Shown in pieces: positions 25,509-35,382 of a stretch of 64,000 bases of DNA (position 1 is its first letter; every line of letters begins with the position of its first letter). The position numbers were made by a program, and so were the translations under genes. The notes beneath the pieces were generated by a model, which searched no databases, was not told the origin of the DNA, and saw only the letters and a list, made by a program, of their open reading frames with translations. The stretch comes from Rhizobium sp. BG4 (GTDB taxonomy: Bacteria > Pseudomonadota > Alphaproteobacteria > Rhizobiales > Rhizobiaceae): the NCBI RefSeq assembly GCF_016864575.1, contig NZ_CP044127.1, positions 124,001-188,000 of the forward strand, read 5' to 3'.

Positions 25509-26052
25509 CGCTGAAGTGGAGCCGTCGCCCACATAACATGGGCGGCGCGTTTCGGCGCGATGCCATGGACCGCCTTGGGCGCTCGTGCATGAGGGCGATT
25601 TCTTCACTTGGGCTGCGGAGAGGAACGCTTCGAGTGCGCAGCCGGCAATCCGCCATTCATCCGCTATCAGACATTTAAGGGCGCCATGCGCAAGCGAGCT
25701 CTCGCCCATAGCTTAACGCATGGCGCCCAGTTCAGCGGCCTGACCTCATCATGGGCGCCGTTCCTGGTGTCGACAGCAACGCTTTGAAAGGCCGGCGGCA
25801 CTCGAACGTGGCACGGATTGCGCCGGCAGCGTCAAGAAAAAGAAAGTCGATGCCTGGCAGATTCAGCTCGCGATCATCGGCGGCGAGGAACTCATTTACA
25901 TCATGACGCCAGATCCCGACGGGTTTGTGACCGTGGACGGCAATCTCTCCCTTCACCGCGACGAATGAGAACCGGCGTCGCCATCCCGCTACTGCGTCAG
26001 GGGTCGCCAGTGGATCGAAGTCAGTAGCGACCGTCCAGCCGGGCGGCCAGCA
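25509..26052. other. intergenic stretch with a possible coding fragment
   Basis: No intact gene. On the plus strand a frame ending at 25968 reads VDAWQIQLAIIGGEELIYIM, then TPDPDGFVTVDGNLSLHRDE before a stop. It looks protein-like but has no start with a ribosome site. The opposite-strand frame 25732-25956 is a weaker alternative. Confidence 0.35.
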
Positions 26053-27027
26053 TTAGTCGGTAAAGACCACGACAACGCCAGGCTTGACCATGCTTGCCAA
26101 TTCCTCGACGTCCCAGTTGGTCAATCTCACACAGCCATGTGAGCCAGCCTTGTCGATGAGGGATGGTTCAGGCGTTCCGTGGATGCCATAGGTCGGCTCC
26201 GAGAGATCGATCCAGACAGACCCCACCGGATTGTTCGGTCCGCTTGGCAACGAAAGCTTCGTCTTGTTCTTGCCTTGCTGGAAATTGACACGCGGATTGT
26301 ATTCGTAGGTCGGGTTGCGTGCAACGCCGTTGACCTTGTGCTTTCCGGAAGGCGACGGATTGTCTTCGCTTCCAATTGTCGCCGGATAGATCGCCAGAAC
26401 ATCCCCATTATCGGCAAAGGCGACGAGCTGCCCAACCCCGCGGCGCGCTTCGATCCGCTTCACCTGGCCGGTTCTGGGTGCTCCGACAACGGCTACAGAA
26501 ATCGTCTCGCCGGGCAAAAAATTTGCGGACGGGTTGAGGGCATGGAGAAGGTCGATATCCATGTGAAAGCGCTCGGAAAGCTTTTCGGCGACGCTTGTAT
26601 AGTCGAGGTGATCCATCTTGGCTTGTTCTGCATAATTTCTCGGCACTTCATTGACGAGGTCGTCGGCGTCATCCGGCGCAATAATATACGGGCCTACAAC
26701 ATGCTTGTCGTCGCCGAGCCGCTCTACCACCTGAGCGTCGAGCTTGCCGTCCACCGGCAGATGCTGCATTGCTTCAAAACCGGCAACCGCCTTGCTGACA
26801 TTGGCGCCATCAAAACCATCGATCACACCAGGCGATGCGCCTGCCCGGTCAAGCAGGACCTGAAGATGGATTATTGCGGCATTCGGGACGGGCGGATCCT
26901 GCGCAACCTGCCCGTTGAGCCCTGATAAGACATCCGAGTTGTTGATTGCATCGGGCGACAGTTCCTGGGCGTGCGAAAAGCCAAGCCAGCCGAGAAAGAT
27001 CATTGAGCCAAACAGAAGTCTTTTCAT
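26053..27027 (-). CDS. L,D-transpeptidase (YkuD) with peptidoglycan-binding and LysM-like domains
   Basis: A 324-residue exported enzyme. A signal peptide (MKRLLFGSMIFLGWLGFSHA) is followed by a peptidoglycan-binding-1-like segment at about 45-105 (AAIIHLQVLLDRAGASPGVI and PVDGKLDAQVVERLG). A LysM-like stretch at about 140-180 (AEKLSERFHMDIDLLHALNP) precedes the YkuD domain with the catalytic motif SHGCVRLTNWD near the C-terminus. It cross-links peptidoglycan or attaches proteins to it in the periplasm; Rhizobiales depend strongly on such 3-3 links. ATG 27027 is chosen because it begins the signal peptide; the longer open frame is unlikely. Confidence 0.92.
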   Translation of the reverse strand: MKRLLFGSMIFLGWLGFSHAQELSPDAINNSDVLSGLNGQVAQDPPVPNAAIIHLQVLLDRAGASPGVIDGFDGANVSKAVAGFEAMQHLPVDGKLDAQVVERLGDDKHVVGPYIIAPDDADDLVNEVPRNYAEQAKMDHLDYTSVAEKLSERFHMDIDLLHALNPSANFLPGETISVAVVGAPRTGQVKRIEARRGVGQLVAFADNGDVLAIYPATIGSEDNPSPSGKHKVNGVARNPTYEYNPRVNFQQGKNKTKLSLPSGPNNPVGSVWIDLSEPTYGIHGTPEPSLIDKAGSHGCVRLTNWDVEELASMVKPGVVVVFTD

Positions 27028-27669
27028 TGCACTAAAAGGGCTGAAAAGCTCAATTGTTCCATTGGAGGCCAGGAGCGCGAAGATTTGCTGACACCACTGC
27101 GACGATGCTCTGTCGGATGATATGGTCGAGATAGAAAAGTCGCTGGTTCCGGCGCGGCCAGCATCAGGTCCATGGATTTCATCGACAGCCCCGGAGTTAA
27201 ACTGTTTTACAAAAACAGTATAACTGGTGGGCGACCTGGGAAGAAGATGAGATACGCGGGAGAGAGGGCTGCTCCAATCGGCGTGCGCTACATCCTCTTG
27301 TACCTGATGCCCTTCAGGGTCAGTCGGCAAGACCCGGCCGGGTGTCGCACCGCGCACTCAAAGTATCTACAGGCTTTGAGTACAAGGCTCTTGGCGACAG
27401 GCAGCGGAATTCTTCCCGGTTGTGCTTCTTCGCGACGGTCGAGCGGCCGGCGAAGGCTCTTGCGATTTTTTCCGACTCTAGATCGAGCAGGCGAGGGATC
27501 GATGACGATGCATGGGGCCGGGAATTCAAAGCTCTTGCAGTTCGGGAGGGCGTTGTCCGGGCCGCCGCGGTAATCCCCTTGGTGCGAAGCAAGCGCCACA
27601 GCATGGCTCTTTATGACAGGTTGCTTCTATCTCTCCCGTTCACGGGTAAGGAAAGGAATTTTCCAGACG
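27028..27669. other. intergenic stretch, nothing recognised
   Basis: About 640 bases. Several overlapping open frames exist (for example 27320-27604 minus), but none has both a ribosome site and a recognisable domain. Confidence 0.4.
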
Positions 27670-28146
27670 ATGTCGACGGAGCTTGTGCCTGTGGCAGATC
27701 GTTTACTATGCGGAGGTAGGCCGCAATGACGTCAGGATCCGTCACTGCAATGACAGAGGCTTACGGGAAGCGCTTATCGTGTGACTGTGACAGTGCCTAT
27801 CACCTCGGGCAACCCCAAGGAGTACGTCAAGCTTGCCGCCAACGGCCTCAGAGGGATGCAGTACTGCTGTGGACTTTGCGGCTCTCCTATCTTTATAACA
27901 GCAGAGATGGAAGACGCAGAGCAGGTGGGCATCCGGCTGGGAACAATAAACCCTCGGCGAAATCTCGAACCGGCCGCGCAGTTCTGGTTTTCGTCATGTT
28001 TCCGTGGGCTAAAAATCTCAGCCAGCTATCAAGGCACGCCGAATGAAGTATGGCTTCGGAGACGCCGCCGCCAGACCAAGGGTCTGAGGCTATTTACGAC
28101 TTTTGAACCGCGGTGGGTTTTCAGTGAGCAATCGGGGGCGTCGTAG
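27670..28146 (+). pseudogene. GFA-family (Mss4-like, zinc) protein, two or more frameshifts
   Basis: Reading across frames gives GACACG, then QIVYYAEVGRNDVRIRHCND, then QRLTGSAYRVTVTVPITSG, then NPKEYVKLAANGLRGMQYCC, GLCGSPIFI and VGIRLGTI. This is the order of the glutathione-dependent formaldehyde-activating (GFA) family, with its CxCG, CHCxxC and CxxCG zinc ligands. A base is missing near 27692 and about four bases (including the second Cys of CHCxxC) near 27751. The C-terminal part is open to 28146. AAGGA precedes the ATG at 27670, where a further base also seems lost. Non-functional as it stands. Confidence 0.75.
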
Positions 28147-28149
28147 AAC

Positions 28150-29652
28150 TTACCCGCCGAAAGGCAGTTGGAGCCGCGTGAGCAGCTCCGCGGGCGCGCC
28201 ATAGTTAATGAGCATGTCTTTCATAATTCGCTCCATGCGAAATCTTTGTTCGATTATCGTGTTCCAGACATTGTGTTGCTGGTTGGGATCGGACTTGCGA
28301 TGGTACAGGAAAGGTTCGCTATCCATGGCCCTCCGATCCTGGGGACCGTCTGAAGCGATCGGCAGCTTCCATTGGGGCATTTCGACACCCGGAATGTAAA
28401 GGCCGTGCTCGATAGCCGTGTCTTTGGGATCGATCGTCGTCGGCACCATCGTAGAATAGGCGTAAAGCGGCTTTGTTCGATCCGGGGGTTGGATCAGGGT
28501 CCAGTCGCCATCGGTGCAGCAAACCCCCTGTCCAAATGTGCCATAGATCACAGCATCGCGGGCGGATGAGAGGTCTCCTGCCAGGAGCGGAACAAATGAC
28601 TTCGAGTGCGAGCGGTCCGGTCTCGCAACTCCGGCAATCTCCAGAACGGAGGCAAAAATATCGACTGTCGACGTCAGCGCTTCTACCCGCCCCTCATGCG
28701 ATTTCAAATGCGGGTGCCAAACCATCAACGGGATGTTGGCGTGACTATCGAAGTGCGGAAACTGTTTGCCATAGCCACCACGCTCGCCAAGGTCGTGCCC
28801 ATGGTCAGTCGTCACGATAACGGCCGTGTCGTTCCAAAGGCCCTCTTCATCCAATGTCTGAAGAAGCCTGCCGAACCATTTGTCGGTCATCGTCAGCTTG
28901 GCGCCGTACTGTGATCGCACATAGGCGATTTCCTCGGCCGTAGCTAGCGCAAAGAACTCCGCCTGCCGCGCGGCATCCTGGTAGGGTGGCCAAAGCGTAA
29001 AATGGTCTCGTCCACTCGCATCCCCGTACATGGAGGCATAGGGCTCAGGCACGTCGAACGGTTCATGGACATCGAAGGATTCGACCTGAAGGAAGAACGG
29101 GCGCTTTGCCTTGGGTTTGCGCAGCCAGTCGCTGGCGGCGGTCATCACCTTCGCAGGAAAGAAGTCCTTCTCGTCGCTGAAATCCTTAACGTTGGAAAAG
29201 TAGCGGTGTCCGTAGCCGGGCCGCCAACGCTCGATGTTTGTTACCCACTGCGGCAAGTCTTCATCTGCGACAAGCGGTTCCCAGAAATCGAGTTCGTGTC
29301 CGCGGATGAACTCCGCGCCCTGGAAGCTCTGTATATAGCCATTCGCTGACTCCTCCCAGTAGTGATAATGATCGGTGACAATAGCTGTCGTGTAGCCAGC
29401 CTCTTCGAGCAGCTTAGGAAGACGAAGGTCGAATGGTTCAAGCGGTCCCCACGGCCGCCATTGCATACCGCTGAAGCCCGCAAAGATTTCTCGCCTCGCC
29501 GGCATGCATGGAAGGCTGCCGACAAAATGATTATCAAACCGCCACGCTCGCTTGGCGAACCCTTCGAGGTTCGGCGTTTCGAATTCGCTTCCACCGTAGG
29601 CGGAGAGCGCGTTTCTGTTAACGCTGTCGATGAGCACGAGGATGATATTCAT
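28150..29652 (-). CDS. sulfatase (formylglycine type)
   Basis: A 500-residue alkaline-phosphatase-superfamily hydrolase. The sulfatase signature CxPxR is present as CMPAR (Cys49-Arg53), preceded by metal ligands in LVLIDSVNRN (Asp9); TTDHGHDLGERGGYGK provides later metal-site residues. Cys49 should be converted to formylglycine, giving hydrolysis of a sulfate ester. No signal peptide, so it is cytoplasmic and acts after import. It is the last gene of an operon with a sugar-type ABC transporter (37-base gap), so the transporter probably imports the sulfated substrate. No sulfatase-modifying enzyme lies in the window. Its substrate class (sulfated sugar, choline sulfate or phosphonate-like ester) is not settled. 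Confidence 0.88.
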   Translation of the reverse strand: MNIILVLIDSVNRNALSAYGGSEFETPNLEGFAKRAWRFDNHFVGSLPCMPARREIFAGFSGMQWRPWGPLEPFDLRLPKLLEEAGYTTAIVTDHYHYWEESANGYIQSFQGAEFIRGHELDFWEPLVADEDLPQWVTNIERWRPGYGHRYFSNVKDFSDEKDFFPAKVMTAASDWLRKPKAKRPFFLQVESFDVHEPFDVPEPYASMYGDASGRDHFTLWPPYQDAARQAEFFALATAEEIAYVRSQYGAKLTMTDKWFGRLLQTLDEEGLWNDTAVIVTTDHGHDLGERGGYGKQFPHFDSHANIPLMVWHPHLKSHEGRVEALTSTVDIFASVLEIAGVARPDRSHSKSFVPLLAGDLSSARDAVIYGTFGQGVCCTDGDWTLIQPPDRTKPLYAYSTMVPTTIDPKDTAIEHGLYIPGVEMPQWKLPIASDGPQDRRAMDSEPFLYHRKSDPNQQHNVWNTIIEQRFRMERIMKDMLINYGAPAELLTRLQLPFGG

Positions 29653-29688
29653 GGCAGACCTTCGCAGGGGTTCGAGGAGCGTTCCTGA

Positions 29689-30536
29689 CTAGAGTTTGAC
29701 CGCGCCGGCGGCGAGATCGGAGGCCAGCTTGCGCTGCAGGAACATGAAGAGGATCAGCGTAGGAAGCGTTGTGATGACTGATGCCGTCATCACTAGGTTC
29801 CATTGCGTTGTGTACTCGCCGAAAAAGCCTGCAAGGCCAACGGGCACGGTCTTCTTTTCGTCCGAGGTCATCAAGGTGAGCGCAAACAGGAACTCGTCCC
29901 AGGCGGACACGAAGGCATTGACCGCGACGGTGACGAGGCCCGGCCACGCGATAGGGAGAATAACCTTGAAGATGATCTGCAGCGTCGATGCACCATCCAG
30001 CTTGGCGGCTTCGTCCAGATCCTGAGGGATGGTGTCGAGATAGCCGAGCAGCAGGTAAATGGCGAAGGGCAGGTTCATCGCCGTATAGGAGATCACCAGG
30101 CTCACGGGGTTGTCGATCAGCCCCAGATGAAGAAACAGCGAGTAGAGCGGCGTAATCAGGATCACGAACGGGAATAGCTGCGTACAGATGACCAGCATCA
30201 GCAGAACACCGCGCCCTTTGAAGTTGCGGTTCCTCGAGAAGCCGTAGGCGGCAACCAACGAGATGATGACAGCTGCCACCGTCGAGATCGAACATACGAG
30301 CGCGCTGTTTATGAGGGAAAGGGCGAGTTCTCGAGCAGGGTGTAGTAGTTGTCCAGGGTGACACTGGTGATCAGTCTGAATGTCCGACTGAAACTCTCCC
30401 TGTCTGGGCGGAATGAGATAAGTACGACCCAGATGAAGGGAAAGGCCAACAGCAGCAGTATGATTAAACTAAAAATAACGGTTGCCAGATCCCGGGCAAA
30501 CTGGAGCCGGCTCTGGCGTGTGGACAACGTGGCCAT
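29689..30536 (-). pseudogene. ABC transporter permease (MalG type), frameshifted
   Basis: The N-terminal frame (30536-30309) has the first membrane segment (ATVIFSLIILLLLAFPFIWV) and ends ...LLENSPFPS. The rest starts LINSALVCSISTVAAVIISL and carries the transporter EAA loop (DLDEAAKLDGASTLQIIFKV) to the stop at 29689. A single missing C in the CCC run at about 30315-30317 explains the break. The start ATG overlaps the upstream permease stop as TGATG. With no ATP-binding gene in the operon either, the transporter as written would not work unless the frameshift is an error or is bypassed. Confidence 0.88.
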
Positions 30537-31492
30537 CAGCCTTTTCCTTTGTTCTGACGCGCCAGGATCGTCAAATAGGCGAGCGCGAATACGAACATTA
30601 TCACGCTCATGAGCACCCCGATGGCTGCGCCCTCGCCAACGCGGTAGTCGACAAACGAGACCGTGTACATCTTAGTCGCCAAAACCTGGGTGTAATCGCC
30701 AGGCCCGCCGCGCGTCGCCAGCCATACATAGACGAAGTTGTTAAATGTCCAGATGGTCGTCAACAAGGCGACAACCGCGATAACGGGTTTGAGCATCGGC
30801 AGGACAATGCGCATATGAATCTGGAATTCCGATGCGCCATCAATGCGCGCTGACTCTTTCAGCTCCTTGGGAATTGATTGCAGCGCGGCGAGAAAGGTTA
30901 TGACAACGAACGGAAGCTCGCGCCAGATCAGCATCGTCTCGACAGCGCCCCAGACCGTAGATGTCCGCGACAGGAACGGGATCCCGCGTTCAATCACGCC
31001 GATTGAAATCAGTAACTGGTTGACTGCGCCGTACCGCGGATCGAGGAGCCATTTCCACGCAGCCACAGCGACAACCGGTGGCGTGACGAACGGTATGAGG
31101 ACAAGCGAGCGCACAAGCCAGCCAAGATGCCATCGCCGGAAGACAGCCGCATTGAGGAGAATCGAGAGTGCCAATCCAAACACCAGCCGTAACAGGACCG
31201 TGATGAAGGTCTGCATCACAGCGGTGTTGAAGAACGCGACACCGAGGCCGGCGCCGCTCAGAACGGCAATGAAGTTGTCAAACCCGACCCATGCGTTCGG
31301 CTTTCCGAGATCGAACAGGCTGACCTGCTGAAAGCTGAGCGCAATATTGTAGATTGCGGGTCCCGCAAAAAAGAATGCGAGGACCGCCATCGCCGGTAGG
31401 ATCAATCCATACGGTTCCAACCAATGGAAAGACGTGCTGGCCTTGCGGACAACGCCAGCGGCGCGCCTCTGTTCAGTCACGGTCGCCGACAT
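30536..31492 (-). CDS. ABC transporter permease (MalF type, CUT1)
   Basis: A 318-residue inner-membrane permease with about six hydrophobic segments and the EAA loop KELKESARIDGASEFQIHMR near residue 220, which contacts the ATPase. It matches permeases of sugar-type (CUT1) importers. It lies 2 bases after the binding-protein gene and overlaps the second permease, so all are co-transcribed. Confidence 0.92.
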   Translation of the reverse strand: MSATVTEQRRAAGVVRKASTSFHWLEPYGLILPAMAVLAFFFAGPAIYNIALSFQQVSLFDLGKPNAWVGFDNFIAVLSGAGLGVAFFNTAVMQTFITVLLRLVFGLALSILLNAAVFRRWHLGWLVRSLVLIPFVTPPVVAVAAWKWLLDPRYGAVNQLLISIGVIERGIPFLSRTSTVWGAVETMLIWRELPFVVITFLAALQSIPKELKESARIDGASEFQIHMRIVLPMLKPVIAVVALLTTIWTFNNFVYVWLATRGGPGDYTQVLATKMYTVSFVDYRVGEGAAIGVLMSVIMFVFALAYLTILARQNKGKG

Positions 31493-31494
31493 GC

Positions 31495-32775
31495 TCAGCC
31501 CTTGCCACGGGCAAGCAGGTCGTTCAGCTCCTTGATGATGATAGAAGCCGCTTCCTCAGGCTCGCGCTGGCCGGAGAAGACAGCACCGAATTCCCGGTTG
31601 ATGAGCGCCGTCATGCTGGAAACCGGGATCGGTGATGAAATATAGCGCTCGAAGGTCTGGGCGACCGGCAGCATGGCCACATAGCCTTGCTCGGTTGCGG
31701 GAAACTGAAGCTTAGAAAGCAAGGATTTTTGGGCGGGATACTGGTTGTATGTCTTGAAGGTCTCCGGCCCCGTCAAGTATTGGACAAATTCCCAGGCTTC
31801 CTGTTGATGCTTGCTGTTCGGGTTGATGCCAAGCGCGCGACCGCCGAGATGCGAGACGCGTTTTGCCGAACCCTGCGGGATGGGAGCGGTCAACAGCGGT
31901 TTCTCCGACTGCTTCTCTGCAGCACGGAATGTCTGCGGCGGGAAAAATGTGATCGCGCAGTCGCCGCGACCGAGACCGCCCACCAGTTCCGGATCACCCC
32001 ATGCATTGACGGTAATCAGGTTTTCAGGGGCGGTGGCATCGACAAAGAATTTGTTGAAATAGTCGATTGTCTGGGTGAGCTGTTCTGGCGTGACCGAGAC
32101 GGTCCATTTTCCGGAACCGTCCTGGTTTACCAGTGTCGCGCCGTTGCTCCACAGGTAGTAGTTCGCCAGGATCCACATCCCGCTGTCAGGTGAGCTGCCG
32201 GCCGGAAAGCAAAAGCCGTACTGGTCTCCGTTCGTCAGTTTCTTGGCTGCATCGGCGAGAGCCTGCCAGGTGTCTGGAAACCCTTCGACGCTGCTTGCCT
32301 GAAGTAGATCGGGGCGATACGCCATGGAGAAGGTATCGGCCGTCCATGGAACGCCGAACAGTTTCCCATCGAGCTTCGCTAGGTCGACGGCAAGGAAGTC
32401 GTCAATGCCTGCAGCGGGTGCGGCGCTTTTGATCAGCGGGTCCAGATCCAGAAGGAGCTTCGACTTCGCGAGATCACGCGTCCACACGAAGGCGAGCTGC
32501 TGTACGTCAGGCCCAGCCCCGGCAGGTACCTCACGTGCCAGCTGCGCGAGGGTGTCACCGCCCGTCATCGTCTGGAGTTTGACCTGGACATCAGGATGGC
32601 TGGAGTTCCATGCATCGACAGCCGCGATGAGCCCCGCGATTTCTGTCGGCGGATCGAATTGACGGAAGACCAGCTCGATCTTTTCCTGCGAGAGTGCGTT
32701 CCCGGCCAACATCACCGCTGAAAGCGTGGCAACACCTGCTGCCAGTATCGCACTCGCTATGCGCATCTTGATCAT
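31495..32775 (-). CDS. ABC transporter solute-binding protein (family 1)
   Basis: A 426-residue periplasmic binding protein. A signal peptide (MRIASAILAAGVATLSAVML and AGNALS) is followed by family-1 features: AAVDAWNSSHPDVQVKLQTM near the start, NLITVNAWGDPELVGGLGRG, and the end region SVSSMTALINREFGAVF-like (ISSPIPVSSMTALINREFG). GGAGA lies about 9 bases before ATG 32775. It captures the substrate for the downstream permeases; linkage to a sulfatase suggests a sulfated carbohydrate or similar compound. First gene of the operon, divergent from LysR with 228 bases between. Confidence 0.92.
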   Translation of the reverse strand: MIKMRIASAILAAGVATLSAVMLAGNALSQEKIELVFRQFDPPTEIAGLIAAVDAWNSSHPDVQVKLQTMTGGDTLAQLAREVPAGAGPDVQQLAFVWTRDLAKSKLLLDLDPLIKSAAPAAGIDDFLAVDLAKLDGKLFGVPWTADTFSMAYRPDLLQASSVEGFPDTWQALADAAKKLTNGDQYGFCFPAGSSPDSGMWILANYYLWSNGATLVNQDGSGKWTVSVTPEQLTQTIDYFNKFFVDATAPENLITVNAWGDPELVGGLGRGDCAITFFPPQTFRAAEKQSEKPLLTAPIPQGSAKRVSHLGGRALGINPNSKHQQEAWEFVQYLTGPETFKTYNQYPAQKSLLSKLQFPATEQGYVAMLPVAQTFERYISSPIPVSSMTALINREFGAVFSGQREPEEAASIIIKELNDLLARGKG

Positions 32776-33003
32776 GCTGTCTATTCTCCCGTTGACCGTG
32801 CATGTGGCCAAACTTCACGGCCTCGCTGTTTTTTGCTTACCCTCGACCCAAGCCATCCGTATGCTATTGTTTTCACGTCATTGCGCCGCATCCGGCAAAC
32901 CAAACGTTAATAGTCTACTTTTTGAGTGTAGAATGATGCGATACTACCGTCTGGTCAAATGCAAACATGCTATATGTTATGCGGATTTTGCATGGGGGAG
33001 AGG

Positions 33004-33900
33004 ATGAAGGAACTGCGTCAATTTGTGGAGGTCGCTGATCTACGCTCAATCTCACGTGCTGCGAAAAAGCTGAACATCTCGCAGCCGGCGCTATCGCGGG
33101 CCATCCGCCAGCTGGAGGATTCCTACGGCGTTCCATTGTTCGTCCGAACGGGTGCAGGTGTGGAACTGAGTCCCTATGGGTCCGCGCTCTACAGCAAAGC
33201 TGTCCAGATATTGCCAGCGCTTGCCGAGGTGCGCGAAGAAATCGAGCATCTTCAGGGGCGCGCCAAGGCGGTGATCAGGCTGGCCACTGGTGATCTTTGG
33301 GGACTGGTCATTCTGCCCGAGATCATACGCACATTCAGCGAGAGCCATCCGGACGTCGTCGTTCAGCTCACGATCGCCGACGACGGTACACGCTTCGAGG
33401 GGTTGAGACAGGGCATCTATGATCTCGTCTTCGGCACGCTCTCTTACAAGTACGAGGCGGTTATGCAGGTGGAGTTCGAGACCTTTGTACGACAGGCGAC
33501 CTATGTCTACTGCGATGCGGGACACAGGCTTGCAAAGGCACATGATATGACGATCGAGAAGTTGCTCGAAGAACGCTGGCTGAGCCCTGGCTACGGGGAT
33601 GACGATGGGCCCGCAGGTCAGGTGGCATCGCTTCCTCGAGATTATGCTGTCCGAGCGGAGTCCATGACGCAGGCGCTTTTCCTCTTGCGAGGATCTCCGT
33701 TTTTGATGGCCGCGTCGACCGGCTTCGAGCGTCTCTTCAAAAGCCTTGGTATCGCGAAGGTCAACATTCCGGAGCACGGCGGTATCCAGGCATCAGGAGC
33801 AATCTGCACCGCGGCGGCATCTGCAAAGCCAGCTGTCAGAGATTTCCTTCGTCTTGTCAGAGGATCTGCTCATTCATTCGATTTGCCAGCGTTAGAATGA
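33004..33900 (+). CDS. LysR-family regulator of the sulfatase/ABC operon
   Basis: A 298-residue regulator. The helix-turn-helix spans residues 1-60 (MKELRQFVEVADLRSISRAA and LNISQPALSRAIRQLEDSYG), followed by the effector domain. GGGGGAGAGG precedes ATG; the longer open frame from 32959 lacks a site. It is divergent from the ABC/sulfatase operon across 228 bases, a typical LysR control arrangement, so it probably activates that operon in response to its substrate or a desulfated product. Confidence 0.92.
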   Translation: MKELRQFVEVADLRSISRAAKKLNISQPALSRAIRQLEDSYGVPLFVRTGAGVELSPYGSALYSKAVQILPALAEVREEIEHLQGRAKAVIRLATGDLWGLVILPEIIRTFSESHPDVVVQLTIADDGTRFEGLRQGIYDLVFGTLSYKYEAVMQVEFETFVRQATYVYCDAGHRLAKAHDMTIEKLLEERWLSPGYGDDDGPAGQVASLPRDYAVRAESMTQALFLLRGSPFLMAASTGFERLFKSLGIAKVNIPEHGGIQASGAICTAAASAKPAVRDFLRLVRGSAHSFDLPALE

Positions 33901-33975
33901 CAGGCAGCGGGTCTCACCAACCGGCGTAGCCCCAACCTCGTCGCAAGCTTCCATCGGCTCTCAGCATCGGTGCTT

Positions 33976-34176
33976 CTACGCTACCCTCAACGAGAGCGCG
34001 TCGGCGATCTCAGCGGCCTCCATCCGGGCAGAAGTCTTGTAAGGGTAGTGGCTCCAGCACCACCATTCCTCACGCTCGCCTTTCCCGAAGCCGAAGCCCG
34101 CCCAATCCCCGCAACTGCATTTGCGGGCTACGAGAGTAGGGGTGCGCTGAAGCGTGGGACGGTCGAGGTCACTCAT
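33976..34176 (-). CDS. small cysteine/tryptophan protein, unknown
   Basis: A 66-residue protein with a very good ribosome site (AAGGAG, 7 bases). It contains KCSCGDWAGFGFGKG and EEWWCWSHYPYK, so a possible metal site of three Cys plus His. The C-terminal helix (RMEAAEIADALSLRVA) is plain. No family recognised; it looks like a conserved rhizobial small protein. Confidence 0.65.
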   Translation of the reverse strand: MSDLDRPTLQRTPTLVARKCSCGDWAGFGFGKGEREEWWCWSHYPYKTSARMEAAEIADALSLRVA

Positions 34177-34305
34177 TGAATTACTCCTTGTGCGGTTTCC
34201 GTGGCCCAGAGGCAGCCAAGCTTTAATCGAAATTCCTATGTTCACATTTTGTTCTTTTTGCGATATATGTCAACCGGACTTGCCGACAACTCAATGGAGT
34301 GCGAT

Positions 34306-34620
34306 GTGGCGAAGAAGCTAACTCTTTCGACAATCAATCGGGGCTGGCCTCATCAGATCGCGCTCTTGAAAGCACTGTCGGAAGGCGGCTTGGCAGACGA
34401 GCAAGCGCTTTACTGCAACCGTCTGCTACGCTGCAGTGTCATCCCATCGGTGACGTGCGACGGGCAGATGTTCAATATCCATTGTTTCGCCACGCGAGCG
34501 GGAGCTTCCGCATTCATGTCGAAATTTGGTGGAGAGTGGTTCGACCCTGCAAAGCGTGGCCGTGGCGAGGACGCTGACCGCTGGATCCGGAAATCCGTCG
34601 ACGACCATGGTCCCGGATGA
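34306..34620 (+). CDS. conserved rhizobial hypothetical protein
   Basis: About 104 residues from GTG 34306 (GGAG 6 bases upstream; ATG 34294 is an alternative). The layout TINRGWPHQIALLKALSEGG, then RSVIPSVTC-like LRCSVIPSVTCDGQMFNIHC, then FATRAGASAFMSKFGGEWFD and PAKRGRG matches a group of uncharacterised rhizobial proteins with the WPHQIAL start and FGGE.FDP.KRGRG end. The function is unknown. Confidence 0.6.
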   Translation: MAKKLTLSTINRGWPHQIALLKALSEGGLADEQALYCNRLLRCSVIPSVTCDGQMFNIHCFATRAGASAFMSKFGGEWFDPAKRGRGEDADRWIRKSVDDHGPG

Positions 34621-34916
34621 AGGCTGCTGAGCTTAAAGATATTGGCGTTCAGCAGGTGAGGTCAGCATCCGGAGCCCGTAGACCACGCATGCAGTCAACC
34701 TCTGGTCTCGGAATGCCCGGGGCCGCCTCCAATGACGCCGAACCAGATGTAAGCATCTCACGGCCGGCATAAGGACAGCTCACTCCCTGCCGGAACCCTC
34801 GAAGGAACCCGGGGGCGTTTGCGATGACTGCCAGGCCTGGTTCTTGATCGCTCCACTTAGCCTTCGCGCAGGCCAACATCGTCGGGCCTCTGCAAGGTCG
34901 TGCGAGCCTCCGCATG
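34621..34916. other. intergenic stretch, weak open frame only
   Basis: The minus-strand frame 34649-34939 (RGFRQGVSCPYAGREMLTSG) is open but overlaps the end of the XRE regulator and has no ribosome site. I do not call it as a gene. Confidence 0.35.
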
Positions 34917-35312
34917 TCACTCGTCGTGATTGCTGGCAAGGGTCTTTACCAGCGCTATCAATGAGCGTCTCACGCCGGCATCTTTGATCCTGATGAACGC
35001 CTGGTTCAGCGCAATACCCTCAGCTGTCCCAATCATGTCTTCTATCGCAGATGGCCCGACCGCCCCGTGTCGGTTTTCCTCCTCTTCGCCAAAGAGCCAG
35101 GCCGGAGTCGTGCCAAGAATATTGGCAATCTGCTGCAGACGGCTGGAGCCGATTCTGTTTGTGCCCTTTTCGTACTTCTGGACCTGTTGAAATGTGATGT
35201 CCAACTTGCCGGCCAAGCTGGTCTGCGACATGCCGAGAAGCTTTCTGCGGGTTCGTAGACGGCTTCCGACGGCAACATCGATATGAGAGGGAATAGCGGG
35301 AATTTTCGGCAT
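34917..35312 (-). CDS. XRE-family transcriptional regulator
   Basis: A 131-residue regulator. Its helix-turn-helix is TRRKLLGMSQTSLAGKLDI followed by TFQQVQKYEKGTNRIGSSRL, and the C-terminal half (GTAEGIALNQAFIRIKDAGV) is helical. AGGA lies 6 bases before ATG. It is paralogous to the broken regulator at 6648-7062 and to the chromosomal rhizobial regulators of this size. Its target is unknown; it may control itself. Confidence 0.9.
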   Translation of the reverse strand: MPKIPAIPSHIDVAVGSRLRTRRKLLGMSQTSLAGKLDITFQQVQKYEKGTNRIGSSRLQQIANILGTTPAWLFGEEEENRHGAVGPSAIEDMIGTAEGIALNQAFIRIKDAGVRRSLIALVKTLASNHDE

Positions 35313-35382
35313 GACTTTCCTGGAGAGTTGGTGTGCAACGGTTGCACTAGCGAGCGTGCGCTGTCCATGCTTTTCAGCTGGG

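Noticed and set aside
25732..25956. A 74-codon minus-strand frame in the gap before the L,D-transpeptidase
   Set aside because: GTG start with no clear ribosome site, and the opposite strand reads at least as well; neither could be supported as a gene.
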